Positions 36,424-43,792 of a stretch of 64,000 nt of DNA are shown here, one piece after another (within the stretch, counting starts at the first letter, position 1; each line of letters opens with the position of its first letter). The translations under genes and the position numbers were made by a program. The stretch spans positions 2,790,001-2,854,000 of the forward strand of contig NZ_CP135996.1 of the NCBI RefSeq assembly GCF_029211325.2, given 5' to 3'. Below the pieces are notes generated by a model. The model saw nothing but the letters and a program-made list of their open reading frames with translations, did no database searches and was not told the origin of the DNA. Origin of the DNA: Caproicibacterium argilliputei. Its GTDB lineage: Bacteria > Bacillota > Clostridia > Oscillospirales > Acutalibacteraceae.

Positions 36424-37499
36424 AAGGAAAAGTATTGGTAGGCATGAGCGGCGGCGTCGACAGCAGCGTTGCCGCTCTTTTACTGCAGCGTGACGGCTGG
36501 GACGTGGTGGGCTGCACGCTGCGGCTGCATTTGGACGACCCCGCCTTTCCTACGCGGGAGGGTGGCTGCTGCTCCTTTCAGGACGTGCAGGATGCCCGCC
36601 GCATCTGCTACAAACTGGGCATTGACCACTTCATTTTCAATTTTACCGATTTGTTTGAAGACCGCGTCATCCGCAACTTCATGGAGGAATACGCTGCCGG
36701 ACATACCCCCAACCCCTGCATCCGCTGCAACCGCTGGCTCAAATTCGGCGCCATGCTGCAGCGCGCCAGGGAACTGGGCTGCGACGCTGTGGCCACCGGA
36801 CACTACGCCATTGTACAGCAGGGGAACAACGGCCGCTGGCAGCTGCGCGCCTCCCCCACCGGCAAGGATCAGAGCTATGTGCTGTACAGCCTGACACAGG
36901 AGCAGCTGGCACACACGCTGCTGCCGCTTGCTTCCCTGCCAAAGTCTGCAGTGCGCGCCATTGCGGAGGACGCCGGCCTGCCGGTTGCGCACAAACCGGA
37001 CAGCCAGGAAATCTGCTTTGTTCCGGACAATGACTATGCCGCTTTTCTCTGCCGCCGTGGGCAGGTCAGCGAGCCGGGCGACTTTGTGGATGCACAGGGA
37101 ACGGTACTGGGCCGTCATCGCGGACTGACGCACTACACCGTCGGGCAGCGCAAAGGGCTGGGTATCGCCTTTGGGCAGCCAATGTATGTGACCCGTCTGG
37201 ACGCAGTGCACAACCGCGTTGTTCTCGGGCCGGAGGGCAGCCAATACAGTCGTTCGCTGCTTGTGCGCGACCTGAACTGGGTTTCGATTTCCGCACCGGA
37301 AGCGCCGCTGCACCTGCAGGCAAAAATTCGCTATCAGGCGCGTCCGGCTGCGGCCACGGCGGTGCCGCAGCCGGACGGCGCGCTGCGACTCAACTTTGAC
37401 GAACCGCAGCGCGCGCCCGCGCCGGGGCAGGCCGCTGTTTTTTATGACGACGACTTACTGCTGGGCGGCGGCATAATTACACAAACGTTCGCACTGTAA
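36420..37499 (+). CDS. mnmA: tRNA-specific 2-thiouridylase
   Basis: Adds sulfur to U34 of tRNA-Lys, -Glu and -Gln. 359 residues: PP-loop GMSGGVDSSVAA; catalytic cysteine in NPCIRCNRWLKFG; ATGHYAIV; second catalytic cysteine in DSQEICFVPDNDY; C-terminal beta-barrel beginning RGLTHYTVGQRKGLGIA. The start is GTG at 36420, overlapping the stop of the upstream gene in GTGA. Complete, normal length. A terminator follows at 37503-37547. Confidence 0.95.
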   Translation: MKGKVLVGMSGGVDSSVAALLLQRDGWDVVGCTLRLHLDDPAFPTREGGCCSFQDVQDARRICYKLGIDHFIFNFTDLFEDRVIRNFMEEYAAGHTPNPCIRCNRWLKFGAMLQRARELGCDAVATGHYAIVQQGNNGRWQLRASPTGKDQSYVLYSLTQEQLAHTLLPLASLPKSAVRAIAEDAGLPVAHKPDSQEICFVPDNDYAAFLCRRGQVSEPGDFVDAQGTVLGRHRGLTHYTVGQRKGLGIAFGQPMYVTRLDAVHNRVVLGPEGSQYSRSLLVRDLNWVSISAPEAPLHLQAKIRYQARPAAATAVPQPDGALRLNFDEPQRAPAPGQAAVFYDDDLLLGGGIITQTFAL

Positions 37500-37502
37500 A
37501 AC

Positions 37503-37547
37503 AAACGCCCGGAGGCTTCCGTTTGAGCTGGAAGTTTCCGGGCGTTT
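37503..37547. terminator. Bidirectional terminator after mnmA
   Basis: AAACGCCCGGA/TCCGGGCGTTT with inner TTCC/GGAA pairs. Confidence 0.8.
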
Positions 37548-37557
37548 AAGTTTCCGG

Positions 37558-37851
37558 TCAGTCGCTGGGAATAAAGCAGCTGTACCGCAGTGCGTGCTGC
37601 AGCCGACACGCCGCCCGCTGCAGATGTTTGGAAACTGTCGGCGAAGTAATGCCCAGCGCGGCAGCGATGTCTTTCACCCGCTGCCCGGCAAGCCGGCGCT
37701 CCAGGCACTCGCGCTGCCGCTGTGTCAACTCCTGCCGCATGGCCAGCCGCAGTGCTCGGCGCATAGCGTCGTAGCGGTAGTCCGGCTGGTCCGGGCCGGA
37801 ACCGCTCAGCTCCTGCGGCAGCAGGTCGTAACTCAAAATTTGATGTCTCAC
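37558..37851 (-). CDS. Sigma-70 region 4 / LuxR-like helix-turn-helix protein
   Basis: 97 residues. The C-terminal half is a clear sigma region 4-type helix-turn-helix: LTQRQRECLERRLAGQRVKD then IAAALGITSPTVSKHLQRA. The N-terminal 40 residues are short and lack a sigma-2 domain, so it may be a stand-alone regulator or half of a split factor. GTG at 37851 overlaps the stop of the upstream small gene by four bases (GTGA), so the two products probably act together. Targets are unknown. Confidence 0.72.
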   Translation of the reverse strand: MRHQILSYDLLPQELSGSGPDQPDYRYDAMRRALRLAMRQELTQRQRECLERRLAGQRVKDIAAALGITSPTVSKHLQRAACRLQHALRYSCFIPSD

Positions 37852-38051
37852 TGCCTGTACCCCCTAAGGTAAAGTCCTGTGCTGCGGCACTCCAGATACA
37901 TCTGGTACAGCATACTTTCGCGTGCAGCCAGGGTGCGGCTCTCCTCCACACCGAGCCCCGTTCTTTTTAAGGCTGCTCTGACCGGCGCCAGATGCGCCTT
38001 GAGCACAGCTGCCTCCTGCAGATATTCTTCTCCCCATTTTTGAAAATCCAT
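37848..38051 (-). CDS. Small hypothetical protein coupled to the sigma-like regulator
   Basis: 67 residues, MDFQKWGEEYLQEAAVLKAH then VEESRTLAARESMLYQMYLE, entirely helical in appearance and without cysteine clusters or membrane segments. ATG at 38051. It is the first gene of a two-gene unit; overlap with the regulator by GTGA and the shared promoter (38102-38130) suggest a partner or modulator. Not recognised as a known family. Confidence 0.65.
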   Translation of the reverse strand: MDFQKWGEEYLQEAAVLKAHLAPVRAALKRTGLGVEESRTLAARESMLYQMYLECRSTGLYLRGYRQ

Positions 38052-38101
38052 GATGCTTTACCACTCACTTTCTGTTGTGCAGCGGAATTCCTCTATTTCT
38101 T

Positions 38102-38130
38102 ATCATACAAAACATTTGTTCATTATGCAA
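38102..38130 (-). promoter_or_regulatory. Promoter of the small-protein/sigma-like pair
   Basis: On the minus strand TTGCAT (38130-38125), 17-base spacer, TATGAT (38107-38102). Confidence 0.6.
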
Positions 38131-38253
38131 TATCTTTTTAGAAACTTTGTTCAGCAACGCGGAGCAAAGGTCCAAACTTGAGCCTTTGCTGCCTTGCATT
38201 CGGTTCTTTCCCATGATAAAATAAAGAAAAGCTTATGAAGGAGCGAAAAGAAT

Positions 38254-39522
38254 TTGCAAAAAGAGGAGATTCGACAGAAGGCGATTCACTGGAAACAGCG
38301 TTTGCTCACTTTTTTCAAGTGGATTTTCATTAGCATCAGTGTCGGCGGACTCATCGGCGGCGGTGTCGGCACGCTGTTCTACTACATGATGCAGTGGAGC
38401 ACGCAAACGCGCATGAGCCACCCTTGGCTTCTGTACTTTCTCCCTGCAGGCGGTCTGCTGATTGTCTGGCTGTACCACCTTTGCGGCATTCAGGAAAGCC
38501 GGGGCACCAATCTGGTTCTGCTGGCCATCCGCTCACCACAGCCGCTTCCGGTTCGGATGGGGCCGCTCATTTTTGCGGCAACCGTCCTGACCCACCTGTT
38601 CGGCGGCTCTGCCGGACGCGAGGGTGCCGCCCTGCAAATCGGTGGCAGCCTCGGTTACGGCGCAGGTCGTCTGTTCAAACTGGATGAAAAGGCCATTCAT
38701 GTGGTTACCATGTGCGGCATGGCGGCAGTTTTTTCCGCACTGTTTGGCACGCCGGTTGCCGCGGCGGTTTTCGCGCTGGAGGTCACCAGTGTTGGTCAGA
38801 TGTACTACTCCGCGCTGGTTCCGGTTTCGATTTCCAGCCTGCTTGCCTCCGGCATTGCCACCCGTTTGGGCGCCATCCCCACACACTTCGCGCTGGCGGA
38901 GGTGGACGGAAATATCCATCTGCTGCCCGCGCTGCAGGTCGCCATTCTGGCAGCACTGTGTGCGGTTGTGGCCATCCTGTTTTGCCGCGCCATGCAGCTG
39001 GCAGGTCGCCTGTACCAGCGCTTTCTGCCAAACCCGTATGTACGCGTTGCGGTCGGCGGCGCACTGGTCGCCGCTCTAATGCTCCTAAGCGGCTCCACAG
39101 ACTACGAGGGTGCCGGCGGCGACGTGATTGCACGCGCCATCGGCGGAAACGCCCGCCCGGAAGCTTTCCTGCTAAAAATTTTCTTCACGGCGCTGACACT
39201 CGGCGCAGGATTCAAAGGCGGCGAAATTGTGCCCAGCTTTTTCATCGGTGCTACATTCGGCTGCTGGGCGGGCGGCCTGCTTGGGCTGGACCCCGGGCTT
39301 GGCGCCGCAGTCGGTCTGCTGTGTGTTTTCTGCGGCGTGGTCAACTGCCCGCTAACCGCCCTGCTGCTCGGCTGCTCGATTTTCGGCTACAGTGGTGCAC
39401 CGTACTTTTTCCTGGGGTGCGCCATTTCCTACGCACTTTCCGGTTACACAGGTCTATATGCGGAACAGCTGATTTTGTACAGCAAATTCCATCCACAGTA
39501 CATCCATAAAAAAATCGGATAG
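38254..39522 (+). CDS. CLC-family anion transporter, fluoride-type clade
   Basis: 422 residues, about 10-11 helices. Motifs: GGSAGREGAALQ near residue 120 (gating glutamate E123 present), GTPVAAAVFALEV, and GAGFKGGEIVPSFFIGA replacing the chloride-type GGIFAP motif. The FKGGE form and SRGTN in place of GSGIP are what I recall for CLC-F fluoride/proton antiporters; the usual threonine after GGEV is valine here. TTG at 38254 follows GAAGGAGCG. No fluoride riboswitch is visible upstream, only a small AGCAAAGG/CCTTTGCT hairpin near 38162-38190. The fluoride assignment is inference from motifs. Confidence 0.8.
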   Translation: MQKEEIRQKAIHWKQRLLTFFKWIFISISVGGLIGGGVGTLFYYMMQWSTQTRMSHPWLLYFLPAGGLLIVWLYHLCGIQESRGTNLVLLAIRSPQPLPVRMGPLIFAATVLTHLFGGSAGREGAALQIGGSLGYGAGRLFKLDEKAIHVVTMCGMAAVFSALFGTPVAAAVFALEVTSVGQMYYSALVPVSISSLLASGIATRLGAIPTHFALAEVDGNIHLLPALQVAILAALCAVVAILFCRAMQLAGRLYQRFLPNPYVRVAVGGALVAALMLLSGSTDYEGAGGDVIARAIGGNARPEAFLLKIFFTALTLGAGFKGGEIVPSFFIGATFGCWAGGLLGLDPGLGAAVGLLCVFCGVVNCPLTALLLGCSIFGYSGAPYFFLGCAISYALSGYTGLYAEQLILYSKFHPQYIHKKIG

Positions 39523-39528
39523 CCAGAA

Positions 39529-39566
39529 AAAGCCGGGGGTAGTTTTCCACACTACCCCCGACTTTC
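39529..39566. terminator. Terminator after the CLC gene
   Basis: AAGCCGGGGGTAGT/ACTACCCCCGACTT stem with one mismatch, between converging genes. Confidence 0.8.
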
Positions 39567-39585
39567 TGTTGAAAAGTTTTTTCCC

Positions 39586-40119
39586 TCACGGATTTTTCCG
39601 CGGCTGCGGATGCTCCGGCAGTTGCAGCTGCTTTGTCAGCACCGCCAAATCGCACCATCTGCCAAGCTTGTACCCCACATGTGGATAAACGCACAAATCC
39701 TGATACCCGCACCGGTGATGAAACCCCATGCTTTCCGGATTCGGCACACTGATCTGCGCATACAGCTGCGCCACGCCCATTTGATACAGCCGTGCTTCCA
39801 GCGCGTGGTACAGCGCGCTGCCCGCACCATGCCCACGCTCGTTTCGAGCCAGGTAAATGCTGACCTCCGCAGACCACTGAAACGCAGCGCGTTCCTGCAG
39901 CTGATGCGCATAGGCATAGCCCAGCACCTGCCCGCCGCTTTCACAAACAAGCCAGGGAAACGTCCTTTCGACCTCCCGCACACGGCGCACCATCTCTGCA
40001 GCATCCGGTGCGGTTTCTTCAAAGGTGACCACGGTTTCCCGAACATACGGCGCATAAATTTCCGCAAGCCGCGGCGCGTCCGCCGGCTGTGCCGCGCGAA
40101 TTTTCAACTTCTGGTTCAT
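39586..40119 (-). CDS. GNAT acetyltransferase of the phosphinothricin acetyltransferase (PAT/Bar) type
   Basis: 177 residues. Starts LKIRAAQPADAPRLAEIYAP, contains TVVTFEETAP, GYAYAHQLQERAAFQWSAEV, and the acetyl-CoA pyrophosphate loop ARNERGHGAGSALYHAL, followed by ISVPNPESMGFHHRCGY. These match the PAT/methionine sulfoximine acetyltransferase subfamily closely. ATG at 40119 follows AAAAGAGGAC. Natural substrates of such enzymes are often methionine derivatives, so herbicide resistance is not implied. The ncRNA terminator lies only 34 bases upstream, so readthrough from that RNA could drive the gene. Confidence 0.88.
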   Translation of the reverse strand: MNQKLKIRAAQPADAPRLAEIYAPYVRETVVTFEETAPDAAEMVRRVREVERTFPWLVCESGGQVLGYAYAHQLQERAAFQWSAEVSIYLARNERGHGAGSALYHALEARLYQMGVAQLYAQISVPNPESMGFHHRCGYQDLCVYPHVGYKLGRWCDLAVLTKQLQLPEHPQPRKNP

Positions 40120-40152
40120 GGCTTTCTATGTCCTCTTTTCTAAAGAATACAG

Positions 40153-40290
40153 CAAAAAAGAGCAGCCGCAAACCAGCAGCTGCTCTTTCATTATACAGTT
40201 CCGACTCGTTCTTTGAACGATATGCGTAAAGACGCATGGCGCTAATTCAAATATATCGCGCGGGCCTCGGTTGCCCGAATCTGTACGTTA
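40153..40290 (-). ncRNA. Candidate structured non-coding RNA, class unknown
   Basis: A minus-strand unit of about 138 bases bounded by a perfect promoter (40296-40324) and a strong terminator. Inside: GTACAG (40286-40281) pairs with CTGTAT near 40198-40193 as a closing stem; CGGGC/GCCCG (40261-40277); GCGC/GCGC (40239-40261); ATGCGT/ACGCAT (40222-40237) and CGTTC/GAACG (40207-40219), all perfect. The loop CCGA (in the CGGGC hairpin) can pair with TCGG at 40200-40203, a possible pseudoknot. No open reading frame with a ribosome site. It could also be a leader controlling the GNAT gene by termination. Confidence 0.6.
40155..40188 (-). terminator. Terminator of the candidate ncRNA
   Basis: Minus strand AAAGAGCAGC/GCTGCTCTTT stem followed by TTT. 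Confidence 0.85.
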
Positions 40291-40295
40291 CATAT

Positions 40296-40324
40296 AGTAT
40301 ACGCATAATGCTGTAAAATGTCAA
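40296..40324 (-). promoter_or_regulatory. Consensus sigma-A promoter of the candidate ncRNA
   Basis: Minus strand TTGACA (40324-40319), exactly 17 bases, TATACT (40301-40296). The strongest promoter that I see in the window. Confidence 0.8.
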
Positions 40325-40421
40325 TAGGAATTTAAAATTTTTAGAGAAACAAATAAAATCTCCCGAAAAAGTTTTGAAATAAAGGTGCCTGTCCGGTCTT
40401 TTTTCGACTACAGCGCCGGCA

Positions 40422-42122
40422 TTATTTTCCCAACAGGGTCTTTCCGCCTTCTGAAAGCTGCGCAATCAGGCGGATACTTTCCGCCTCATCCTTTCCTTTC
40501 GCGGAAAGGTACACCTTAATTTTCGGCTCTGTGCCGGAGGGGCGCACAATGACCTTACAGCCATTTTCCAGACGATACTCCAGCACGTTGGATTTCGGCA
40601 GGGCGATGGTGCTTTCACGTCCACCGTCGCAGCGCACGCTGCGCTCATAATCACTCCAGCCCGAAACCCGGAAGCCGGCAATCTCTGCAGGAGCCTGCTT
40701 GCGCAGACCATCCATAATCTGCTGCATCTGCAGCATCCCGTCTTCCCCTTCGAAGCCAAAATTCAGCAGACCGTTGCGGTAGTACCCGTACTTTTTGTAC
40801 AGCGCCTCTATGGCGTCCGCCAGCGTCATGCCTTTGGCTTTGTACCAACTTGCCATCTCGCAAATTAGCATGGTGGCATCCACCGCATCCTTGTCGCGCA
40901 CATAGCCGCCGGAAAGATAGCCGTAGCTTTCCTCAAAACCAAGCAGGAACCGCTCCTCCTCGCCTTTCTCCTCCAGCAAAGCAATCTGGTCGCCGATGTA
41001 CTTAAAGCCGGTCAGCACGCGGTGCATTTCTATGCCGTAGGTTTCTGCCACAGCATCCGCCATATCGGTGCTGACAATGGTGGTAACGCCCACCGGCACT
41101 TTCGGCAGACGACCCTGCTCTTTTTTCGCGCTGGCGATGAAGTCCAGCAGCAGCACGCCCACTTCATTGCCGGACATCAAGCGAAAGTCTGCTCCATCCT
41201 TCACCGCAATGCCGCAGCGGTCGCAGTCCGGGTCGGTTGCAATCAGCAGGTCTGCACCGGTTTTCTGGCACAGTTCCAGTCCCTTTTGCAGTGCCTCCTT
41301 GATTTCCGGATTCGGGAACGGGCAGGTCGGGAAATTGCCGTCCGGCCACTCTTGCTCTGGCACAACATCCACCTGCTGCACACCCAGCCGCTGCATCATG
41401 CGGGTGCAGCAGACACGGCCTGTGCCGTTGAGCGGTGTATAAACCACATGGAGGTTGTCACAGGGTACCTGCAGAATCCGCTCGGCAAACACCGCGTCCA
41501 GAAACGCGTTCTGCACCTTGTCGGGAATGGTGACAATCAGCCCCTGCTGCACTGCCTGCTCATACGCCATGCGGCGGATATCCGCAAACAGGTCGGTATG
41601 GTCAATCTCGCTCTGCACGTCCGCCGCCATCTGCGCCGTAATCTGGCAGCCGTCGCTGCCATAAACCTTGTAGCCATTGTACTTGGCAGGGTTGTGGCTT
41701 GCGGTCACATTAATGCCCGCGTCACAGTGCAGGTACCGCACAGCAAAGGAAAGCGTCGGCGTCGGAGAAAGCCACGGGTACAGGTGCGCGGTAATGCCGT
41801 TTGCGGCAAGCACCGCGGCGCTTTCTTTCGCAAAGATATCTGACTTGATGCGGCTGTCGTACGCAATCGCCACGCTGGGTCGGCGGCCGGAAGCGTGCTT
41901 GTTGAGATAATTAGCAAGCCCCTGTGTGGCCTGTCCGACTGTGTAAACGTTCATCCGGTTGGTGCCTGCGCCGAGGACACCGCGCAGACCCGCTGTGCCA
42001 AAGGAAAGGCTGCGATAGAAGCGGTCGTTGATTTCTTCCGGCTGCTTCTCAATCGCCTGCAATTCTTTTGTCAGATCCGCATCTGCCAAACTGTGTGAAA
42101 GCCATCTCTGATATTCTGTCAT
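40422..42122 (-). CDS. pgcA: Phosphoglucomutase/phosphomannomutase (PgcA type)
   Basis: Interconverts hexose 1- and 6-phosphates for surface polymer and glycogen routes. 566 residues, the long Firmicutes form. Four-domain signatures: substrate entry SFGTAGLRGVLGAG; phosphoserine loop INVTASHNPAKYNGYKVYG; magnesium loop ATDPDCDRCG; sugar loop LLGFEESYGYLSGGYVRDKD; phosphate loop IVRPSGTEPKIKVYL. ATG at 42122 follows GGGAGGACTTTTCT; an upstream in-frame ATG at 42182 adds 20 residues without family similarity. Confidence 0.95.
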   Translation of the reverse strand: MTEYQRWLSHSLADADLTKELQAIEKQPEEINDRFYRSLSFGTAGLRGVLGAGTNRMNVYTVGQATQGLANYLNKHASGRRPSVAIAYDSRIKSDIFAKESAAVLAANGITAHLYPWLSPTPTLSFAVRYLHCDAGINVTASHNPAKYNGYKVYGSDGCQITAQMAADVQSEIDHTDLFADIRRMAYEQAVQQGLIVTIPDKVQNAFLDAVFAERILQVPCDNLHVVYTPLNGTGRVCCTRMMQRLGVQQVDVVPEQEWPDGNFPTCPFPNPEIKEALQKGLELCQKTGADLLIATDPDCDRCGIAVKDGADFRLMSGNEVGVLLLDFIASAKKEQGRLPKVPVGVTTIVSTDMADAVAETYGIEMHRVLTGFKYIGDQIALLEEKGEEERFLLGFEESYGYLSGGYVRDKDAVDATMLICEMASWYKAKGMTLADAIEALYKKYGYYRNGLLNFGFEGEDGMLQMQQIMDGLRKQAPAEIAGFRVSGWSDYERSVRCDGGRESTIALPKSNVLEYRLENGCKVIVRPSGTEPKIKVYLSAKGKDEAESIRLIAQLSEGGKTLLGK

Positions 42123-42246
42123 AGAAAAGTCCTCCCAGTCCAATGCATTTTCATTTTCTGATACAGGGACTGCCTGTTGCAAACGGGAAAGAGCAGTCCT
42201 TTTTCATTAGCGTATCATTCCCGCCAGGAAATGTCAATGTACAGCT

Positions 42247-42714
42247 TTATCGAATCGGTACAATATTTGTTGCAATACCCGCCTCGGTCAAGTCTACAAA
42301 GCCGTAAGTTCCCCCCCAGCCATGCAGCGAACCGGGATTCAGAATGTACAGGCCGTTCTCATAATCCATGAGCGCCTCATGCGTATGCCCAAACAGAAGG
42401 ATGTCCGCGCCGCGCTCCTGTGCCAGACGAACCGCCTCGCTCAAACCGTACTTCACGTTTTCCGCGTAGCCGTGCGTCAGCAGCAGCTTTTTGCCTGCCA
42501 GCGTCAGCAGCCTGTGCGCGGGCAGCCGGCTGCCCCAGTCGCAGTTTCCGCGCACCATGTAAAACTGCTTTTCCGGAAATGCCCGCTGCGCTTCCAGCGC
42601 CTCCTGCTCGCCGTCCCCCAGATGCACAACCACTTCCGCAGACGGCTGCTGCACAATCGCCCGGTCAAGCGCTGCCCGGTCGTGGTGCGTGTCTGACACT
42701 ACCAATACTCGCAT
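42247..42714 (-). CDS. Metallophosphoesterase, YfcE/MJ0936 family
   Basis: 155 residues. Calcineurin-like metal-site motifs in order: VVSDTHHDRAALD (D-x-H), VHLGDGEQE (GD), VRGNCDWG (GNC/H-D), LLLTHGYAENVK (H) and LLFGHTHEALMDY (GHTH). This set is complete. Family members hydrolyse simple phosphodiesters; in vivo substrates are uncertain. ATG at 42714, following GGAGGTTCTTAAAA. It lies upstream of pgcA on the same strand with a 124-base gap and may be transcribed with it; the divergent three-gene cluster begins on the other side. Confidence 0.88.
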   Translation of the reverse strand: MRVLVVSDTHHDRAALDRAIVQQPSAEVVVHLGDGEQEALEAQRAFPEKQFYMVRGNCDWGSRLPAHRLLTLAGKKLLLTHGYAENVKYGLSEAVRLAQERGADILLFGHTHEALMDYENGLYILNPGSLHGWGGTYGFVDLTEAGIATNIVPIR

Positions 42715-42792
42715 TTTTTAAGAACCTCCATGTGAATTGACTCATATCGTAAGAACAGGAAGCATACTTTTTTACAGAAGGAGTGGGTCAAC

Positions 42793-43017
42793 TTGCAAAA
42801 CCGAAAAAACAACGTTCCCGCAAACAACAGCCCCGTGCAAATGCCCGCAAATCCGCAGAATATAACACCCGAACAGGTTCAGCAGCTGCTGAACAGCCTT
42901 TCTCCCGCCGACAAACAGCGCGTGGAGGCCGTCCTGCAAAATCAGGAAGCAACGCAGAAGCTGCTTTCTACCCCGCAAGCCAAAGCATTGATGAAAAAAT
43001 TCGGCGGAGGGAAATAA
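42793..43017 (+). CDS. Small hydrophilic hypothetical protein (first of three)
   Basis: 74 residues: Asn/Pro/Gln-rich start (NVPANNSPVQMPANPQN), then a helical part with LLNSLSPADKQRVEAVLQNQ and ATQKLLSTPQAKALMKKFGG. TTG at 42793 after AAGGAGTGGG. The next gene starts 4 bases after its stop. The composition resembles small spore-coat or coat-associated proteins of Clostridia, but no family is certain. Three consecutive genes of this kind form one operon that converges on proA. Confidence 0.65.
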   Translation: MQNRKNNVPANNSPVQMPANPQNITPEQVQQLLNSLSPADKQRVEAVLQNQEATQKLLSTPQAKALMKKFGGGK

Positions 43018-43020
43018 ATC

Positions 43021-43428
43021 ATGGATGACCTTACCCAAAAGCTTTCTGCAATGCTCAATGATCCCGCCACCATGGCGCAGGTACAGTCCATCATGGGGGC
43101 ACTGGGGCAGAACACCGCCGCACCGGAGACACCGCCCGCGCCGCAGCCACAGCCGACAGCGGCAAAACCTGTGGAAAATCCGCTGAGCACGCTGACCGGC
43201 CTTGCCGGTTCCGGCCTAAATGCAGAAACCCTTGGGCTGGTCACCCGGCTCGCTCCGATGCTCGCCAGCGTAAAGCAGGAAGATGACAGCACCCGCCTGC
43301 TGCACGCGCTGCGCCCGCTGCTGGGCGAAACACGCCAAAAAAAGCTGGACGAAGCGGTGCGGCTGCTGCAGATGATTCGCGTTCTGCCCATGCTGCGGCA
43401 GTCCGGTCTGCTGGGAAAGCTACTGTAA
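43021..43428 (+). CDS. Hypothetical protein (second of three)
   Basis: 135 residues. Helical N-terminus DDLTQKLSAMLNDPATMAQV, a Pro/Ala/Gln linker at about 35-55, then helices LVTRLAPMLASVKQEDDSTR and HALRPLLGETRQKKLDEAV. The start is ATG at 43021, with GGCGGAGGGAAATAA in the end of the preceding gene as ribosome site. The motif LLxALRPxLxxxRxxKxDxAxxLL recurs in proteins encoded beside sporulation genes in related bacteria as far as I remember, but I cannot name the family. Confidence 0.62.
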   Translation: MDDLTQKLSAMLNDPATMAQVQSIMGALGQNTAAPETPPAPQPQPTAAKPVENPLSTLTGLAGSGLNAETLGLVTRLAPMLASVKQEDDSTRLLHALRPLLGETRQKKLDEAVRLLQMIRVLPMLRQSGLLGKLL

Positions 43429-43453
43429 CGGAAAGGAAAGGGGGGTGGCTGCA

Positions 43454-43792
43454 TTGGCCAGCCTGGAGTCCAACGATTTGAACCAGATGCGGCAGGACGC
43501 CATCCGCCGTTCCCAGGAAATGTACCGGCGCGCGCAGGCGCCGCCCGGCTACTCCGGCAGCGCATTTGCCGAACCGAAGCAGGAACAGGCACAACAGCCG
43601 GAAGCACCGCCGCAGCCCGCCAAGCAGGAGGATGCCGCGCCTGCGGCGCCCCCCGCCAAGCAGCCCGATTTTTTTGAAGCACTGTTTTCTGACCGTGAGC
43701 GAAACCTGGTGCTGAGCATCCTGCTTCTGCTCATGGAGGAAAAAGAGACCGACCCGGCGCTTACGTTTGCACTTTTGTATTTGCTGCTTTAG
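43454..43792 (+). CDS. Hypothetical protein (third of three)
   Basis: 112 residues from TTG at 43454 (AAAGGGGGG 7 bases upstream); GTG at 43445 is an alternative start adding three residues. N-terminal helix LESNDLNQMRQDAIRRSQEM, a Pro/Gln/Ala-rich middle, and a C-terminal hydrophobic helix pair ERNLVLSILLLLMEE and DPALTFALLYLLL. Its last four bases overlap the end of convergent proA with no terminator between them. Likely works with the two preceding products; function unknown. Confidence 0.62.
   Translation: MASLESNDLNQMRQDAIRRSQEMYRRAQAPPGYSGSAFAEPKQEQAQQPEAPPQPAKQEDAAPAAPPAKQPDFFEALFSDRERNLVLSILLLLMEEKETDPALTFALLYLLL

Noticed and set aside
38052..38253. Fluoride riboswitch before the CLC gene
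   Set aside because: No GGNGATGG...CCNCC aptamer core; only a simple 8-bp hairpin is visible.
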